Source of the DNA: Hydnum rufescens UP504
Lineage: Eukaryota; Basidiomycota; Agaricomycetes; Cantharellales; Hydnaceae
Length of the DNA: 64,000 bases
Assembly: GCA_014904985.1 (NCBI GenBank)
Contig: MU128909.1
Location: forward strand, 575,417-639,416
Direction: 5' to 3'
Each line of letters starts with the position of its first letter. Positions within the stretch are counted from its first letter, which is position 1. Shown here one piece after another: positions 11,281 through 23,358 of this stretch. A program made the position numbers and the translations under genes. The notes beneath the pieces were generated by a model. The model did no database searches. It was given only the letters and a program-made list of their open reading frames with translations, and was not told the origin of the DNA.

Positions 11281-14146
11281 AGGATACACCAACTCAATGC
11301 AGGTGTTTTGCAGAGCAACCTCTCATATGATCGGTCAATGGCACCCGATCGCGCTAACGTCTTTGTCGACGATTGCGCAGGGGATGGGACCTCATTCCGA
11401 TTACAATCAAGCCACTATACCGGATAATAGTCAAATCCGTGTGTTTGTATTCGAGTTTGCTACAATGCTACAAGAGCTTTTAGCCCGAATTAAGGAGTCA
11501 GGCGCTACAATCGCTGGCCAGAAACAATTATCGCAACGCCACGTTTGGCACTACTTGGGGCAGTCGTTTTGAAAGAGGGGGCTCATGTCTCTCATGAAAT
11601 CAATGCCAAGTTAGCAAAATGGCCGTATTGTAAGAATTCAACAGACGTACGAGGCTTCCTCGGAACGATGGGAGTGGTCCGCGATGGATCAAGAATTTCG
11701 CCGTTATTGCAAAACCTTTAACCTTGCTAACTCGAAAGATGGCACCGAGTGAATTCGAGTGGACAGATGAAGCGCAACAGGCAATGGATCACCTTAAACA
11801 TCTAGCGTCGACAGCAGTCCCGATTAAGACTATAGACTACCATCTAGCGCGCGGAGTCACCATGAAGTCGCAATGAGAATCCGATTACGGTCTAGTGTCC
11901 ATCGCGGTCGACTCGTCACCTATCGGCTGTGGTTGGATAGTCAGTCAACAACTTGACGACGCAGAATATCCGATTATATTCGGATCACTTACCTTCAACA
12001 AGGTGGAAAGCAGATACTCGCAGCCTAAGCTCGAGTTGTATGGAGTTTTTCGAGCGTTAAATGCGGAGCGATATCGACTTCATGGAATTCACTTCCGTCT
12101 GATCCTAGATGCAAGCTACATAGGGAAAATGATCAATAATCCGGGTTTACCCAATGCAGCGATGACGAGATGGATAACGTACATTTTGCTTTTTGATTTC
12201 GAAATCCAGCATAGGAGCGCTACCAAGCATCAAGGTCTGGACGGTCTATCGCGTCGTCGCGCAGCAGAAGAGGACTCCGACTGATTCGAGTGTCGAGTCT
12301 GATGACAACGAGAGAATCAAACTTCTCAAGATACCTAAGACTCAAAGTCAAGATGAACAGGAAGATTATAACAACAGGGTCGAAACCGTGCTAAATCGTT
12401 CAACCAGTGAGTGTCTACCATTGGAAGTCGAATGGATGCAGCCTATGGTAATTGAAGGAGATGAGTACGAGTCAAGTTTATTATTCAAAACCTTCGAAGG
12501 CGAGGCTATCGTACCAGACGACGAAGTCAAGCTAGACAAACTAGATCACAAGCATAAGAGGTACGACCAGACTCTCCTGAACACTGGGATGAGATCTTGG
12601 CATACCTTTCGAACCTCAAGCTACCCGAGGACGCAAACGCTGGGTACAGATAGCCAATTGTGCTAGGCTCTTTCTTTTATTCGAAAACATGCTTTGGAGA
12701 TGTAATGGAGACAAGCCTCCTCTTCAAGTCGTCTTGAGTACGGAAATTTGAACAAGAATATGCAAAGACGCTGCATGACGAATCAGGACATCGGGGACGA
12801 GATCCAACATTCAGGAAGATCCGTGACTCGTACTGGTGGCGAACATGTACAATTTTGTAGCCCGATACTGCCAGACTTGTCATGAATGTCAAATCCGTTC
12901 GACTTACAGGAACAAAATCCCTATACAACCTCAATACACTCGAACACTCCTTAGACGGTTCGATATGGATTCTGTAAACATGCCTAAAGGGAAACACGGA
13001 TATAAGTACATTGTGGACCTCGTAGACAACCTTACCGGGTTCCTCGAAGCGATCGAAGCTGCGCAATATATCTTCGGACAAGGTCACTGACTTTCTGTTT
13101 GATGTGATGTGTCGATATGGCTGCATCTTCCAGCTCACGATTGACAATGGGTCGGAATTCAAAGGGGCAGTTCAAGCATTAATGGACAAGTACAAAGTCC
13201 CTGTTGTGCGAGTCTTGCTGTACAATCCACAGGCAAATGGCAAGTCGGAATGTGGCCATGCTGTGTGGATCACCGCGCTATGGAAGATACCTAGCATCCG
13301 AATATACGATTGCCAGACTACTTGGGATACGTGATTTGGGCCGATCGCGTTACCGTCAAGCGCAATACTGGATATACGCCCTATTACCTATTATATGGTC
13401 AACACCCGCTCATGCCGTATGACGTGAAAGACAGGACATTTCACTCATTGGATTGGCCTGCCGTCAAAACTACCGAGGATCTTCTTGCCCTGCGCATCCT
13501 ACAGCTAAGCAAACGTGAAGAGCTACTTGAAGAAGCGGTTCTAGCAAATGAAAAATCACGTCGAAAGGCCGCAGATGCCTTCAATAGAAAACATGCAGCC
13601 CGTATGGCAGCCGGCAAATACTTGCCCGGCGAGTGGGTAATTGTCTATAACGAGGGACTTGATAATCAACACGGATCTAAGGGAGTTGCTAAATGGTTCA
13701 GCCCATTCATAATTGTCCAACGACGGCCATCAGGCGCATATGTTGTACAACAGCCAGATGGAGTCGTATTACGAAGGCCGATTGCCTGGAAGCGACTCAA
13801 GCTATACCATTTTAGGGAAAGCCAAGAGCCAATTATATGCACACCTATATGGGATTCCCATGAGGAAGATATGAATGTAGCCGCCATCACGCGAAAGCAA
13901 CAACTGGCGCGAATGTCACAACCATGGAATTTGCAAGACGAAGATGATCTCGAGAGAGATATTGGACCTCAAAATATGAGTCCTGGAAGCGTCGAGTACT
14001 AGGTCTTGATCCTCAACAAGAACCACGCAACGAGATGGATCCTGATGTCAAGAACGATCGCGAGTTATGGGACTACCGTCACAATCATCCCGATGCAGGG
14101 CATGACCCATCGCGCTTTCCTTATGGTGCAAAATTCGTTCCTAAGC
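11281..14146 (+). pseudogene. pol copy 1: RT C-terminal part, RNase H, integrase (multiple frameshifts)
   Basis: It resumes pol where 8290 left off. The RT catalytic box reads VFVDDCA at about 11360. RNase H starts near 11890 (VDSSPIGCGW in place of the usual TDAS) and ends DGLSRR near 12260. The integrase HHCC zinc region is around 12780-12900, the DDE core has DMDSVN, IDNGSEF and NGKSE-type motifs at 12960-13260, and a GPF-containing module lies near 13700. At least six single-base indels break the frame compared with copy 2, for example an extra T at about 12283 and a lost C at about 12839. It ends abruptly at CCTAAGC, where copy 2 begins. Confidence 0.85.
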
Positions 14147-14660
14147 AAAGAGGGGGCTCATGTCTCTCATGAAATCAATGCCAAGTTAGCAAAATGGCCG
14201 TATTGTAAGAATTCACAGACGTACGAGGCTTCCTCGGAACGATGGAGTGGTCCGCCGATGGATCAAGAATTTCGCTGTTATTGCAAACTTTAACCTTGCT
14301 AACTCGAAAGATGGCACCGAGTGAATTCGAGTGGACAGATGAAGCGCAACAGGCAATGGATCACCTTAAACATCTAGCTGTCGACAGCAGTCCCGATTAA
14401 GACTATAGACTACCATCTAGCGCGCGGAGTCACCATGAAGTCGCAACGAGAATCCGATTACGGTCTAGTGTCCATCGCGGTCGACTCGTCACCTATCGGC
14501 TGTGGTTGGATAGTCAGTCAACAACTTGACGACGCAGAATATCCGATTATATTCGGATCACTTACCTTCAACAAGGTGGAAAGCAGATACTCGCAGCCTA
14601 AGCTCGAGTTGTATGGAGTTTTTCGAGCGTTAAATGCGGAGCGATATCGACTTCACTGGA
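14147..14660 (+). pseudogene. pol copy 2, 5' part: RT end and RNase H start
   Basis: The tandem copy of 11572 onward. It carries the end of RT and the first RNase H motif (VDSSPIGCGW) and then hits a one-base insertion at about 14655 (CTTCACTGG against CTTCATGG in copy 1). This separates it from the long open frame that follows. Confidence 0.8.
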
Positions 14661-17600
14661 ATTCACTTCCGTCTGATCCTAGATGCAAGCTACATAGGGA
14701 AAATGATCAATAATCCGGGTTTACCCAATGCAGCGATGACGAGATGGATAACGTACATTTTGCTTTTTGATTTCGAAATCCAGCATAGGAGCGCTACCAA
14801 GCATCAAGGTCCGGACAGTCTATCGCGTCGTCGCGCAGCAGAAGAGGACTCCGACGATTCGAGTGTCGAGTCTGATGACGACGAGAGAATCAAACTTCTC
14901 AAGATACCTAAGACTCAAAGTCAAGATGAACAGGAAGATTATAACAACAGGGTCGAAACCGCGCTAAATCGTTCAACCGGCGAGTGTCTACCATTGGAAG
15001 TCGAATGGACGCAGCCTATGGTAATTGAAGGAGATGAGTACGAGTCAAGTTTATTATTCAAAACCTTCGAAGGCGAGGCTATCGTACCAGACGACGAAGT
15101 CAAGCTAGACAAACTAGATCACAAGCATAAGAGGTACGACCACGACTCTCCTGAACACTGGGATGAGATCTTGGCATACCTTTCGAACCTCAAGCTACCC
15201 GAGGACCGCAAACGCCGGGTACAGATAGCCAATCGTGCTAGGCTCTTTCTTTTATTCGAAAACATGCTTTGGAGACGTAATGGAGACAAGCCTCCTCTTC
15301 AAGTCGTCTTGAGTACGGAAATTCGAACAAGAATATGCAAAGACGCGCATGACGAATCAGGACATCGGGGACGAGATCCAACATTCAGGAAGATCCGCGA
15401 CTCGTACTGGTGGCCGAACATGTACAATTTTGTAGCCCGATACTGCCAGACTTGTCATGAATGTCAAATCCGTTCGACTTACAGGAACAAAATCCCTATA
15501 CAACCTCAATACACTCGAACGCTCCTTAGACGGTTCGATATGGATTCTGTAAACATGCCTAAAGGGAAACACGGATATAAGTACATTGTGGACCTCGTAG
15601 ACAACCTTACCGGGTTCCTCGAAGCGACGAAGCTGCGCAATATATCTTCGGACAAGGTCGCTGACTTTCTGTTTGATGTGATGTGTCGATATGGCTGCAT
15701 CTTCCAGCTCACGATTGACAATGGGTCGGAATTCAAAGGGGCAGTTCAAGCATTAATGGACAAGTACAAAGTCCCTGTTGTGCGAGTCTCGCCGTACAAT
15801 CCACAGGCAAATGGCAAGTCGGAACGTGGCCATGCTGTGTGGATCACCGCGCTATGGAAGATACCTAGCATCCGAATATACGATTGGCCAGACTACTTGG
15901 GATACGCGATTTGGGCCGATCGCGTTACCGTCAAGCGCAATACCGGATATACGCCCTATTACCTATTATATGGTCAACACCCGCTCATGCCGTATGACGT
16001 GAAAGACAGGACATTTCACTCATTGGATTGGCCTGCCGTCAAAACTACCGAGGATCTTCTCGCCCTGCGCATCCTACAGCTAAGCAAACGTGAAGAGCTA
16101 CTTGAAGAAGCGGTTCTAGCAAATGAAAAATCACGTCGAAAGGCCGCAGATGCCTTCAATAGAAAACACGCAGCCCGTATGGCAGCCGGTGAATACTTGC
16201 CCGGCGAGTGGGTAATTGTCTATAACGAGGGACTTGATAATCAACACGGATCTAAGGGAGTCGCTAAATGGTTCGGCCCGTTCATAATCGTCCAACGACG
16301 GCCATCAGGCGCATATGTTGTACAACAGCCAGACGGAGTCGTATTACGAAGGCCGATTGCCTGGAAGCGACTCAAGCTATACCATTTTAGGGAAAGCCAA
16401 GAGCCAATTATACGCGCACCTATATGGGATTCCCATGAGGAAGATATGAATGCAGCCGCCATCACACGAAAGCAACAACCGGCGCGAATGTCACAACCAT
16501 GGAATTTGCAAGACGAAGATGATCTCGAGAGATATTGGACCTCAAAATACGAGTCCTGGAAGCGTCGAGTACTAGGTCTTGATCCTCAACAAGAACCACG
16601 CGACGAGATGGATCCTGATGTCGAGAACGATCGCGAGTTATGGGACTACCGTCACAATCATCCCGATGCAGGGCATGACCCATCGCGCTTTCCTTATGGT
16701 GCAAAATTCGTTCCTAAGCTATTCAACTGGCTGCCATGGGGCTCAAGAGTCCAAGTAATCGACGGAATGAAGACGTTGAACCGCAAAATCAATGTTAGCA
16801 ATCTAACCATCTTGGGAATAGAGGAGGAACGTACCAATGCTTTCCATATTGAATCCGCCGGGGCTAAACAAAACCATGTGGTACAAATCAATATATCCGT
16901 TGAGGATTTGGATGAGGGAGAACCTCTTACCTTCGCGTGCAATATGACAGACGTTCAGATGGCCCACTACTCCGATTCGGACAACGATACTGAGGCTAAT
17001 CACGAAAGTCCTCATCAATCGAATCACAAACCGCAGAAGAATGACGAAAGGCGGACCAGCACTGTGCCGGCGAAACGGCAATCGGGTATGAAAGGGAGTG
17101 CCAGGACAGGCATCTCCAGTTCTCCCGGCAACCATCGCGAGGCGAACGAGGGTCCAAAGGCTGGTGCGAAGCGTACGAAACTGTTGGAGCTCTTGAAAGA
17201 ACTCAGCGACGCGGGCGAGATCAATCTTGATCAGCCTGACTCGTCTTCCCAAGGAGAATCGGAAACTACAATGGCACTTACAACTTCGTCCACTCAACCA
17301 CATGCACGCAGACCGTTCATCAGCGTATCTGATGAAGTAATGGAGAACGTTGACAAGATGTCCACGCAACTCCTTACATACGGAAAGCGAATGTCACGAT
17401 TTGCAGAAGAATCACAAGAGGAGTTTGAACTGTCCCGACGAGAATTCGAGCGTATCCGTGAACATGCCACATTGTTTACCGAGCGAACCGAGGAGCTGTT
17501 AAAGCACTTCAAGATGTCGACTTCCGCGATGTACAGACGCTTCGATTTGATGGATCTCCAGCAGCAACATGCCGTAGATTTGGCGCGTGCGCTTAAGGAC

Positions 17601-17692
17601 GTCCTTCTTCGTATCCACAACGATTCATTTTCCCTCGACGACTATTACCTTGCAATTAATGAACTCCTTAGAGGCGTACTTACCTCTTTCGT
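14634..17692 (+). CDS. pol copy 2: RNase H end-integrase-long C-terminal extension, truncated by gap
   Basis: About 1020 codons are open until the N gap. In order: RNase H tail (ILDASYIGKM, DSLSRR), an acidic linker, the HHCC zinc finger of integrase (HDESGH...CQTCHEC), the integrase core with acidic triad motifs DMDSVN, IDNGSEFKG and NPQANGKSERG, and a GPY/F-like module (KWFGPFIIVQRRPSG). Beyond this are roughly 430 further residues: an acidic, Ser-rich disordered region, then predicted coiled coil (KLLELLKELSDAGE; EELLKHFKMSTSAMYRRF). This extension is not part of a standard gypsy pol. The apparent ATG is internal to RNase H and is not a real start. Any reading across the gap is meaningless. 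Confidence 0.85.
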
Positions 17693-17717
17693 NNNNNNNN
17701 NNNNNNNNNNNNNNNNN
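17693..17717. other. Assembly gap (25 N)
   Basis: Twenty-five unknown bases. The left side ends at a pol C-terminal position that recurs intact near 20858. The right side starts inside the integrase region (equivalent to about 15940). Retroelement sequence therefore lies on both sides, and the true spacing is unknown. Confidence 0.99.
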
Positions 17718-19241
17718 GCAATACCAGATATATGCCCTATTACCTATTATATGGTCAACACCCGCTCATGCTGTATGACGTGAAAGACAGGACATTTCAC
17801 TCATTGGATTGGCCTGCTGTCAAAACTACCGAGGATCTTCTCGCCCTGCGCATCCTACAGCTAAGCAAACGTGAAGAGCTACTTGAAGAAGCGGTTCTAG
17901 CAAATGAAAAATCACGTCAAAAGGCCGCAGATGCCTTCAATAGAAAAGACGCAGCCCGTATGGCAGCCGGTGAATACTTGCCCGGCGAGTGGGTAATTGT
18001 CTATAACGAGGGACTTGATAATCAACACGGATCTAAGGGAGTCGCTAAATGGTTCGGCCCATTCATAATCGTCCAACGACGGCCATCAGGCGCATATGTT
18101 GTACAACAGCCAGACGGAGTCGTATTACGAAGGCTGATTGCCTGGAAGTGACTCAAGCTATACCATTTTTAGGGAAAGCCAAGAGCCAATTATACGCGCA
18201 CCTATATGGGATTCCCATGAGGAAGATATGAATGTAGCCACCATCACACGAAAGCAACAACCGGCGCGAATGTCACAACCATGGAATTTGCAAGATGAAG
18301 ATGATCTCAAGAGATATTGGACCTCAAAATATGAGTCCTGGAAGCGTCGAGTACTAGGTCTTGATCCTCAACACGAACCACGCGACAAGATGGATCCTGA
18401 TGTCGAGAACGATCACGAGTTATGGGACTACCATCACAATCATCCCGATGCAGGGCATGACCCATCGCGCTTTCCTTATGGTGCAAAATTCGTTCCTAAG
18501 CTATTCAACTGGCTGCCATGGGGCTCAAGAGTCCAAGTAATCAACAGAATGAAGACGTTGAACCGCAAAATCAATGTTAGCAATCTAACCATCTTGGGAA
18601 TAGAGGAGGAACGTACCAATGCTTTCCATATTGAATCTGCTGGGGCTAAACAAGACCATGTGGTACAAATCAATATATCCGTTGAGGATTTGGATGAGGG
18701 AGAACCTCTTACCTTTGCGTGCAATATGACAGACGTTCAGATGGCCCACTACTCTGATTCGGACAACAATACTGAGGCTAATCACGAAAGTCCTCATCAA
18801 TCGAATCGCAAACCGCAGAAGAATGACGAAAGGCAGACCAGCACTGTGCCGGCGAAACGGCAATCGGGTACGAAAGGGAGTGCCAGGACAGGCATCTCCA
18901 GTTCTCCCGGCAACCATTGTGAGGCGAATGAGGGTCCAAAGGCTGGTGCGAAGCGTACGAAACTGTTGGAGCTCTTGAAAGAACTCAGCGACGCAGGCGA
19001 GATCAATCTTGATCAGCCTGACTCATCTTCCCAAGGAGAATCGGAAACTACAATGGCACTTACAACTTTGTCCACTCAACCGCATGCATGCAGACCGTTC
19101 ATCAGCGTATCTGATGAAGTAATGGAGAACATTGACAAGATGTCCACGCAACTCCTTACATATGAAAGCGAATGTCGCGATTTGCAGAAGAATCACAAGA
19201 GGGAGTTTGAACTGTCCCGACGAGAATTCGAGCATATCCAT
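17718..19241 (+). pseudogene. pol copy 3: integrase end and C-terminal extension, CpG-decayed
   Basis: Parallel to 15938-17460 of copy 2. The integrase C-terminal module ends at a TGA at 18149 (TGGAAGTGACTC against TGGAAGCGACTC), a CpG nonsense change, and an extra T at about 18170 shifts frame. The downstream extension then stays open until the nested LTR. Differences from copy 2 are mostly CG replaced by TG or CA, the pattern left by deamination of methylated CpG. The 5' part is lost in the gap. Confidence 0.85.
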
Positions 19242-20621
19242 TGTTGGAGGGACAAATCCCTACTACATGCAAACCCCATCCGAGGACGATTTTTCAAATA
19301 AATGAACCATTTTCTATGTCAATCCGGATGTCAATTCCCACGCCGTCATTCACTCGAGAACAAGCCTGAATCCCATACGTCTAATACCCATGAATCCGCG
19401 CCATTCCTTTGTTTGCGCACGAGCCAATTTATTATGTATCCGCGGCACTTCAACAGGCCACCCCAAATTCCACTTTTTTATGCCATACCTCAATGTGGCA
19501 ATAGCAATTCAACTTGCTTGCTTTGTTTGACCTTCAATCAGTCTCCACTTCTGATACACGCTTCCTGTTGCCTCAAGGGCGACTCTAACGAATTGTGATT
19601 ATGTAACACAACGGATTACACACCCCGGGCCTTGATTCCGACTCGCGGACTTGTCACATGACAAATAGGGGCTAATGCGGCGCTCTCAAGGAGTAAACGT
19701 GGAATATCTCCCTCAGTTTTGATCGGATCGACTCGGCAAGATAGCGCCCAGAAAGCTACGATTCACACCTTTCCGACGATACTAAACACGAGCCGAACGA
19801 ATTAAAACTGCATGTTCCAGGTCGATTTCACTATGTGTTTCATATATCCCTTCAGTATTTTTCAATTTTCTCAGTCAGTTTTGATCCAATTCGTTCGGGA
19901 CCAGCGCGCCTAGAAAGCTGTCGACAGTCCGCATCCAATGGTACCAAGGGCAAAACGAGCGGATTAAAACTCGGCTCTCTACAATTTAACTCCCCCATGT
20001 CTCATTCCATTATTGCCTCCGCTTTTTTTGATTATTAATGGCAATTATTCTCTGCCCCTCTTATATCCGACGAAGGGTACGTCTAGGACGACCAGTTCCA
20101 CCATTCCCCAAGGGATTCTGTTCAGTAGGAGAGGAGGAATAGCTTGGTTAAGCCATATTCCCCTATTCTGACTTGATTTTGGAATATCTCCTTCAGTTTT
20201 GAAGCTTTTGACTTGATTTATTTTTCATCATTTTCGCCTTAACCCCACCTTTCTTCCGGTTACCATAGCATTTTTCTGTGATGTATATTAAGTGCAGGAG
20301 ATGCGAATTTCTACAGTTTTCCCCCTCCCCAGTTTTGAGGCACTGATGTATTGCCGCTGGTTCCTTGGGTGAATTCCACTAAGACTACTACACTTTGTCT
20401 AGGGCCTCAAGAAGAGAGCCTTAGGGTGTGGTTTTGTGACCCATATTCATTCTTTATTCTATTGCTTGGGCAGGTGTTGCTTACAGCATTAGATTTCTAT
20501 CACCAAAGACCTTCATTCCTTCGAGCCTCAATATTCGGATTGATCCCGTGGTCCCTTCTTTTCGTTCTCGATTCCATATCGTGGACTGTGGCTGGATTCC
20601 TCCCTCCAATTCCCGCTTACA
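19242..20621 (+). mobile_element. Solo LTR nested in the pol C-terminal extension
   Basis: It starts TGTTGGAGGG and ends CGCTTACA, is co-linear with both outer LTRs but clearly more diverged, and has no internal region. Its 4-bp target duplication CCAT lies at 19238-19241 and 20622-20625. Removing the insert rejoins pol exactly as in copy 2 at about 17455-17465. It is a true insertion followed by LTR-LTR recombination. Confidence 0.9.
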
Positions 20622-21160
20622 CCATGAACATGCCACATTGTTTACCGAGCGAACCAAGGAGCTGTTAAAGCACTTCAAGATGTCGACTTCCTGCGATGTA
20701 CAGACGCTTCGATTTGATGGATCTCCAGCAGCAACATGCTGTAGATTCGGCACGTGCGCTTAAGGACGTCCTTCTTCGTATCCACAACGATTCATTTTCC
20801 CTTGACGACTATTACCTCACAATTAATGAACTCCTTAGAGGCGTACTTACCTCTTTCGTCGCCTGTTTCGACAAAACGGATACCCATTTGATCGCTTTCA
20901 AGAGCGATATGGAAGGCATGTTTCATCATTGGAATTCTTTGGCACCGAGCCCTCTTCACACAGGCATGTGGACGGCCGAGTTGACGAGCATCATTGCACG
21001 CGCAAAGGAAGAACAGCACGCCGATGTCGCAGTAGCACAGAATGCGTCTGGCCAAGCTGACGGCAGGAGTTCCAAGTCGCGTTCGAAGGGCAAAGAAGTA
21101 GCAGGAAGAAAGGCATCTGGATCCGGCAATCGCCATTCAACACAATCGCGCCGCAAATGA
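20622..21160 (+). pseudogene. pol copy 3, distal C-terminal end
   Basis: This continues the C-terminal extension after the solo LTR. A base gain near 20690 shifts the frame; the rest is open to the TGA at 21158-21160. The sequence has helical segments (LRIHNDSFSLDDYYLTINEL; KSDMEGMFHHWNSL) and a Lys/Arg/Ser-rich basic tail (SKSRSKGKEVAGRK). It is the only copy in the window that shows the natural end of the polyprotein, and lies 74 bases before the 3' LTR. Confidence 0.8.
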
Positions 21161-21234
21161 ATGACTGTGGCCTATCGAATAAATAATTATTTTGGACTTG
21201 TTGCGAGGGACCACGACGTAGCTGGGGCCTAATA

Positions 21235-22601
21235 TGTTGGAGGGATAAAACCCTACTATGTATATTCCGCTTCAGGACCCAACTACCTCCTCAAACGAAT
21301 CCAAATTATTCAATTCCAATCCTTCAAATACCTACCATTCCTTTGATTGCCATACAACGTGGATTTCAATTCTCCAAGACCCACTTCATTTCTCTTTCCT
21401 CCACCTTGTACACGAGACATTTAATTGTCCATCTCCAAGTCTTCAACAGACTACCTCAAATTGTAGTTACTTCAAGCCCAGCCAACTGTGGCTCAGGCAA
21501 TTCAACTTGCCCTGTTTGGTTGGTACCCAATCTATTGTGCATTGCTCATTGCCTCAGTGAGGATATACAAGTCCCAATTATATAATCAAGATTGCCTAAT
21601 CCTTTGGATCCAACTCGCGGATTAGTCACATGTTAAATAGGGGCTATTCCCATACTCTCAAGGAGTATTTCGCGAATATCTCCCTCATTTTTGATCGGAT
21701 CGACTCGGCAAGATGGCGCCCAGAAAGCTATGATCAATACCTATCCAACGGTACCACATACGCGTTTATCGGATGCGAATTGCACCCTCCAGGTCGATTT
21801 TACTTCATGCTCCACACTATCCTTCAGTATTTCGCGAATATCTCCACCAGTTTTGAACCGATTCGTTAGTAACGACCACCCCTGGAAAGACGCTGAAAAT
21901 CCGCATCTAATGGTACCAAGGGCAAAACGAGCGGATTAGAACTCGGCTTTCTGCAATTTAGTCTCCCCATGTCTCATTTCACTTTTACCTCCGCTTTTCT
22001 GATTATTAAAGGCAATTATGGTTCCGGCACCCTATGTCCGATGGAGGGTACGTCTAGGGCGACCAGTTCCACCTTTCCCCAAGGGATTCTGTTCAGTAGG
22101 AGAGGAGGGATACCTTGGTTAAGCCATATTCCCCCATTCTGACTTGTTAATTGAATATCTTCTTCAGTTTTGAAGCCTTTGACTCAATCTCTTTTTCATC
22201 ATTTTCGCCTTAATCCCACCTTTCTTCCGGTTACCATGGCATTATTCCAAGATGTATATTAAGTGCAGAGGATGCGAATTTTGATTGATTTCCCCCTCAC
22301 CCTCAGTCTCTAAAGTCTTGAAGGACAGCTGTTGGCACCAGGGTGATTTCCAGACCATATCTAGTATTGTTCACGCTTTGGATAGGCCCTCAAGAGGAGA
22401 GCCATCAGTGTGATTTCTGAATCAAATAATCCATTCATTCATTGTTAGAGCAAGCCCGCCCTAGCAAGACAAATTCCCAACCTCAAGGCCTTTCATTCAA
22501 TCGGACCTTAACCTACGGATTGACTCCATGGCCCTCTCCTTTCGTCCTTGATTCAACAATCTTGGACTGTGGCATAGTCTCTTAGGAGATTCCTGCTTAC
22601 A
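21235..22601 (+). repeat. 3' LTR of the gypsy-type element
   Basis: TGTTGGAGGG...CTTACA, nearly identical to 206-1576, which implies recent insertion of the outer pair. The sequence just before it (GAGGGACC...GCTGGGGCC) is only weakly purine-rich, so the polypurine tract is not clear. It abuts the transposase remnant at 22602. Confidence 0.92.
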
Positions 22602-23358
22602 CCGCCATGATAGTGCACATTATGGTGATTGTTTCACGATTCCCAGTCACAATCTCATACTGGTTCTTCTGGCCAGTGTGCCCAATAACACGAACAGATG
22701 TCCCCAATGATGGAATAAAGCCAGTTTCATCAAACCCGCCTGTATTCTTTGGGTCAATAGGTACTCCTCCACTGAATTCTCCATCGAGGGCTCATTTCAA
22801 AAGCATGCACCACCCCTTTTTGGTATGTGCATTTACAGCACGTCCTCGGCTCTGATGAAGTGATGTGCCCCAATAGGTTGAGATATGGTGGCGATATCTG
22901 TTTAGAAAGTTATGTGACCACTGTTTACCAAGTGGTTTGAAAGGTGTGCCTTGGGCTGCACCTTTGGCTTTGAGGATCTCCTCTCCTTTCTCGTAAAGTG
23001 ACTGGTGTGTGAAGGGAAATCCTCGTTCGGCCTCATGGAGTGCATGATCAATAAGAACCTCTGCCTCAGCCTCAGTGAAGCGGCACTTGGATGCATTGAA
23101 TTCCCATATGTCCCATTTCCCATTAATGCGCTGAGAGAGGGTACTGATATTCAACTCTGCATACTGAGGTTTGCTGAGAATGGCACGGAGACTCAATGGA
23201 TGTGTTCCAACTTGACTTGTAGATAGATGGTTGTGGGATCTCTGGTAGTTGTGGAGTGCAGACTGATAGAGGGCTGCTTTTTTTTCGGATTTAACATGGG
23301 CACGCTCTCTGTCTCCCTTTGCCCAAACCATAATGAGTAGGCAGAGTGTGAAAGCCAT
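22602..23358 (-). pseudogene. pogo/CENP-B-type transposase, 5' fragment
   Basis: Reading from ATG at 23358: a charged leader, a psq-like helix-turn-helix (ISTLSQRINGKWDIWEF), a CENP-B-type DNA-binding domain (RGFPFTHQSLYEKGEEIL, then GKQWSHNFLNRYRHHIS), then after a frameshift near 22795 the start of the DDE_1 catalytic domain with its first acidic motif (GGFDETGFIP). The frame stops at the edge of the 3' LTR. The rest of the catalytic domain is not found to the left of the 5' LTR, so this is a dead fragment. The domain assignment is based on motif order. Confidence 0.75.

Noticed and set aside
17587..17783. Open frames reading through the N gap
   Set aside because: The gap length is arbitrary, and the two sides come from different pol positions, so any frame across it is meaningless.
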